Assembly (NCBI GenBank): GCA_014529385.2
Contig: CM043949.1
Coordinates: 109,957,977 to 110,017,976, forward strand
Source of the DNA: Adiantum capillus-veneris
Taxonomy: Eukaryota; Streptophyta; Polypodiopsida; Polypodiales; Pteridaceae
Length of the DNA: 60,000 nt
Reading direction: 5' to 3'
Shown here: in pieces, positions 56,303 through 60,000 of the stretch
How positions within the stretch are numbered: the first letter of the stretch is position 1
Layout: every line of letters begins with the position of its first letter
Program-made: the position numbers and the translations under genes
Notes under the pieces: model-generated
The model's input: the letters and a program-made list of their open reading frames with translations, nothing else
What the model was told of the DNA's origin: nothing
Databases searched by the model: none

Positions 56303-57730
56303 GCGTAAGCACTTTCCCAATGCATCAATATCTGTTCTAAGCATTTGTACACTCAGATTTAAGGTCCTAAACCTTGACTCTTGCCGTAGATCATAGCATT
56401 GCAGCGCCTGTTGGATCCATTTAAACAATGAATCTTGTGGAGATTCATTTGCCGCTCTACTCAGACCATCATCTTGGGGCTGCTCTAATAGCACCACAAT
56501 ATTGTCAACATGTTCCTTTCCATGTGAGTGTTTTGGGAATTCACTATCAATTGTGCTCAAAGAGAATTCAGTTGTGATTGTTGCAAGAGGGGTGAGTTGC
56601 CTATTTGTAACATGTTCTTCAAGCTCTGTTGATAGGAGAACCTCGACTACCGGTGTTGGAGGTATTTCGACATATCCCCAATTCACAACATCCTTCAAGC
56701 CTCTTAGTTTTCTTATGATGGCAAATTTAGAGGCATAGGGTGCTGGACTTTTGCCATGCAGAACCCACTCTTCTAGCACCACTGTTGGAATTCCCAAGAA
56801 TCAATCGACTGGCATATCTCATAGATAAGATTTTTTTATCTGGGTCATCAGATCTTCTGGAGCAGTTAGGCCGAACCTAGAGTTCTCAGCTTCTTGCAGT
56901 TGACTGATGTCGGAGCCGCTTATAGTGGGGTAAAAAGCCAGAATATCAATCCATGCTTTGTTCTCCCATGGTTCAGTGACATCCCCTCCAAAACGCACCA
57001 CAGCACCAACATTGTCTTTCAAGAAGGATGTCCAACAATAGCCAAGGTGGTAGCACTCATAATCATTGCAAAGGGGTGCGTAGCCTCACTTGCAGCCTGG
57101 TAAAAAATCCATATGGTATCAGATGCATTGAAGTTTCCTGACATTTCAGTCTCCTCCCAAAGAAGGCTTCATGTTTGTACCTTTTTGATCCGCTGTGAGG
57201 TTTTAAATCGGGTACCACTTTTGGATATACAACCTGCTTTTGCTTTACCAATGCGGGAAAAAGTAGCATCTGTGAGGCGTGAGCATCATGTGTTGTGCTT
57301 GTTCTCTCCTTAAAGAAAAGCACCATCTCTTCAAGCTGGTACTCGTCCTTGCATCCTTGCTTCCTCAGTAAATCTCTGATCTCTCTATCCTCCATAGTGA
57401 CCGATCGTGCACTCTTGAAGTATCCCCAGATGCTCTTTTCTTCTGGATAGTCGGCTGCGAAGAGATTGCATATGAACTTATAGCACTGACAGGTCTTCCA
57501 CACTTGAAGTATTCCTAGATGCTTCTTGTGTCATATAGGCTGCCAAGAGATTGCCTATGAATTTATTGCAAAACCACCCACTATCCATACCTCGTGTTCG
57601 ACTGATTGGCTTGTGAAGCAAACCACAATATGCTGGAATTCATAAGGGTGCCAATAATGATTGGCAAAGTGTTGTCTTGCCAGCTTCTCCATGGCCACAA
57701 AAAAGAGCTTGGCCACAGAAGACAATATTT
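56303..57730 (-). pseudogene. Roc-COR (ROCO-like) protein pseudogene
   Basis: At 57696-57667 the minus strand encodes GHGEAGKTTL, a P-loop of the Roc GTPase type, preceded after a one-base shift by AKLFFV and by a splice-acceptor-like CTTCTCCCTTAG (about 57734-57745). Most of the Roc domain is missing. From 57503 a COR-like region follows (EDREIRDLLRKQGCKDEYQL, FFGRRLKCQ, LIPYGFFTRLQVRLRTPL), then after a shift near 57075 ECYHLGYCWTSFLKDNVGA and VRFGG. Two TGA codons (56821 and 56803) replace probable CGA. The C-terminal part runs to 56303. An internal duplication of about 90 bp is visible (CNKFIGNLLAA and CYKFICNLFAA). Roc-COR proteins are GTPases linked to signalling; this copy is inactive. 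Confidence 0.5.
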
Positions 57731-59804
57731 TGAGCCTAAGGGAGAAGATAACACTTTCAAATATTGTGTTAATTTATTTAAAAGTAAACTTTGATCTTTT
57801 GGAATTTAGGAAGTAGTCTATCCATTGATAACCCTTTTTTGTTATGGTGCATCAATATACAACAAACAATAAATATTTTGTTGATGAACTATATTGCATA
57901 CAAACATTTGCTCGGGTTTGTCTTTGCTCGGAAAAACTCGCTCGGTGCGTGGTAAGACTCGCGATACCCTGGTTTATCTATAAGCCAAATTTTCTTCTTT
58001 GTGGTGATTGGGTTGATACGTAAGCTAAATGTGATGCTTTTATGAAAGCACAAACAATTCTTAATGGGTTTCCCATCTGAAATGTCATCACTTTGAATGC
58101 ATTGATTGCCGTATATGCCCAACATGGCTAGGGAAAGTGAGTTATGTGTTGTTTTCACATGATGCTAAGGGAAGGCCTTTCTCAAAATTCTTTCATATAT
58201 GCTTGCACCTTGAATATTATTAGCCTTATGCGAGACATTGACACGGTTGAGAGAGTTCACAATGAGATTTTTTGGTTAAGGATTATCAAAAAATTATGTT
58301 GTTCTTGGTAGTGATTTGATCAAATATGTATGGTGGCTAATGGATTTTAGAGGAACATGTTGTGCTAATTAATGCTTTGGTGGAGTTTTACCATAGCTCG
58401 AGTGAGATTTCTTGACCGAACTAAAATCCGAGCGAATATCAAAATGGCATCTACCCATGTTGTGTTATGTATGCTCTTAATGTTTCTCATACTTTCATTT
58501 CATTCCATGTCTTGAACATGTATTGACTTATGAACGGGAAACTTTATTAAGTATGTCCATGATCTATCTTTATTTTATTTTGTTTAGGGAAGAGATGTAG
58601 GGAGTTATTTTATCCCATACCTACCCGCACTCTGGTATACCACAAGGTGATGTGATTAAGAGTAATTATTTGGCCATGTGATTTGGAGTAGTTCTCATTA
58701 CCATGTGGATTTGCAAGTCATGAAATTTTTGAAATAGTCAGTAGCCAATTGTGATAAGTGAGAATGAGGAGTTGTGGGCTCAATAGAGAGAGGATATTGA
58801 TGACAATACTGATGAGAGAAAGGATGATGGTGGTTGGATCTGGCACGCCCTGAGGATGGGTTTCTCCCTTGCATCATCATCATGTTGTGGTCCCCTCTAA
58901 CTAACACAGGGCTATCCACCTCTCCTAACCATGATTGCTAATTGCCAGTAGTTCTCCCATTCTACATCCATCTCAACATTATCTCCACAACCACTGTTGA
59001 TGCTCATAATTACCAACCATTTATGATAAAGTGCTACTAGGTGAAACTATAGTCCATGAATGGTATGATTTTGAGCTTCTTGAAATATTTTCATATTGTC
59101 GACACTTTGACTCATCTTGAGTTACAGTCTACAAAATAGAGTCCTTGTATTGTCAGCTTAGGCAATGGTAACATAGGTTAGGAAAAATGTATTTTTCTAG
59201 CCCTAATTGTGTCCATTTACTTGCACATTACTTGTACATATTATCTCTCAAGATTCCTTCCCCTTTCTTTCATGCATACTTCTGACATGGAGAGGGTAGC
59301 AAGACGAGATGCCACCAGTGCATAAGACAACCTTGGAGATAGAGCACTGGAGTGAAGCAAGGCAAACACGCACACTACTGCAAACCATCTGCGTGAGGAT
59401 GACAATTAATGCCTCAAAATTGCACAAGCAATGAACGATAGAGAGAGAAACCGACACTGTTTGTAGCCCGCACACACACACAGACCTCTATTGTCTCTCA
59501 GTTGAACTACATGAGTGAGAGAGGGTTGAACTATTCGTTGTCTACCTGCAAGATTTTCTTGTGTCTACAAGTTCTAAAATAAAAGCATCTCTTGAAGATT
59601 CCATGTATGAACGATTTTTCAAAAATCGTTGACATACATACTTGCAACATTTAGAAGAAAAACCTTTTTTCCAAGATTCTTTAGAATCTAGAAGGGCGAG
59701 ATGTGAAGCACTTCATCTACACATAATGCCTCACCCAAATCTACCTCCAAATTGTACTAATCATCTCAACCATGGAACATCATATAAGTTGTACTCAACA
59801 TAGT
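57731..59804. other. No gene recognised
   Basis: Short frames only; the longest (57889-58158, minus) has no domain. Words such as CTCGAGCGAG and TCCGAGCGAA recur near 53022, 57910-57960 and 58400-58435, possibly from an LTR family. Confidence 0.45.
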
Positions 59805-59932
<128 letters not shown>

Positions 59933-59958
59933 GGGGAAGTCTTTCTTGAAGCTATATC

Positions 59959-59960
<2 letters not shown>

Positions 59961-60000
<40 letters not shown>
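59961..60000. repeat. (TG)n microsatellite, runs off window
   Basis: TG tract of at least 20 units, inverted relative to the CA tract 30 bp to its left and cut by the end of the window. Confidence 0.95.

Noticed and set aside
57889-58158. 89-codon minus-strand frame
   Set aside because: No domain and no neighbour that supports it; likely chance.
58698-58919. 73-codon minus-strand frame with M/H runs
   Set aside because: Low-complexity, no domain, no context.

Overview
The window looks like intergenic DNA from a large, repeat-rich land-plant nuclear genome. The evidence is plant-type Copia, Gypsy, L1-like and CACTA elements, tRNA-iMet and tRNA-Asp type primer sites, long dinucleotide microsatellites, and degraded pieces of a DEAD-box helicase and of a Roc-COR (ROCO-like) protein. 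A fern, lycophyte or gymnosperm would fit, but the sequence alone does not fix the species. I see no intact host gene. The only intact long reading frame is the polyprotein of a young Copia element.

Layout, left to right. 0.4-1.9 kb: decayed LTR element (primer site, zinc-knuckle remnant). 2.5-3.5 kb: LINE reverse-transcriptase fragment, followed by large GA and G tracts to 4.5 kb. 5.4-5.6 kb: 139-bp tandem repeat. 5.9-6.6 kb: solo-like Copia LTR on the minus strand. 7.1-15.6 kb: a Gypsy element with a tRNA-Asp type primer site, a 2.3-kb leader carrying an array of 24-bp palindromes, broken gag and protease, and a C-terminal frame with a repeated W-x-P-K motif; no reverse transcriptase or integrase is present. 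16.95-17.46 kb: DEAD-box helicase fragment. 17.46-19.4 kb: degenerate TACTGGTA-rich repeats.

20.1-36.4 kb is the most structured part. A plus-strand L1-like LINE (zinc-knuckle ORF1, endonuclease, reverse transcriptase, zf-RVT, A-rich tail) is split by an 11.0-kb minus-strand LTR element at 22157-33170. The insert starts with TG, ends with CA and is flanked by the 5-bp duplication AACTT; taking it out leaves the LINE frame open across the site. The insert is not a normal element. It consists of three copies of a very long LTR separated by two roughly 300-bp stubs of internal sequence, with the same LTR/internal deletion junction used twice. Each LTR copy carries 152-bp subrepeats and a 61-codon reading frame.

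36.4-39 kb: no gene seen. About 39.05 kb: possible tRNA-derived SINE. 39.7-42.8 kb: decayed CACTA transposase plus DUF4216-like region. 44.8-45.25 kb: Gypsy reverse-transcriptase fragment between two copies of a dispersed repeat. 47264-52965: intact Copia element on the minus strand. 53.5-53.9 kb: 196-bp tandem duplication. 55.6-55.8 kb: duplicated hairpins. 56.0-57.75 kb: Roc-COR-like pseudogene, minus strand. 57.8-60 kb: no gene, then CT/CA/TG tracts.

A theme across elements is the decay pattern. In the LINE and in the Gypsy element nearly all in-frame stops are TAG at places where glutamine (CAG) is expected, including the conserved reverse-transcriptase R-Q-G-C-P-L motif. Elsewhere arginine CGA has become TGA. 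Both fit loss of methylated cytosine (CHG and CG) after silencing.
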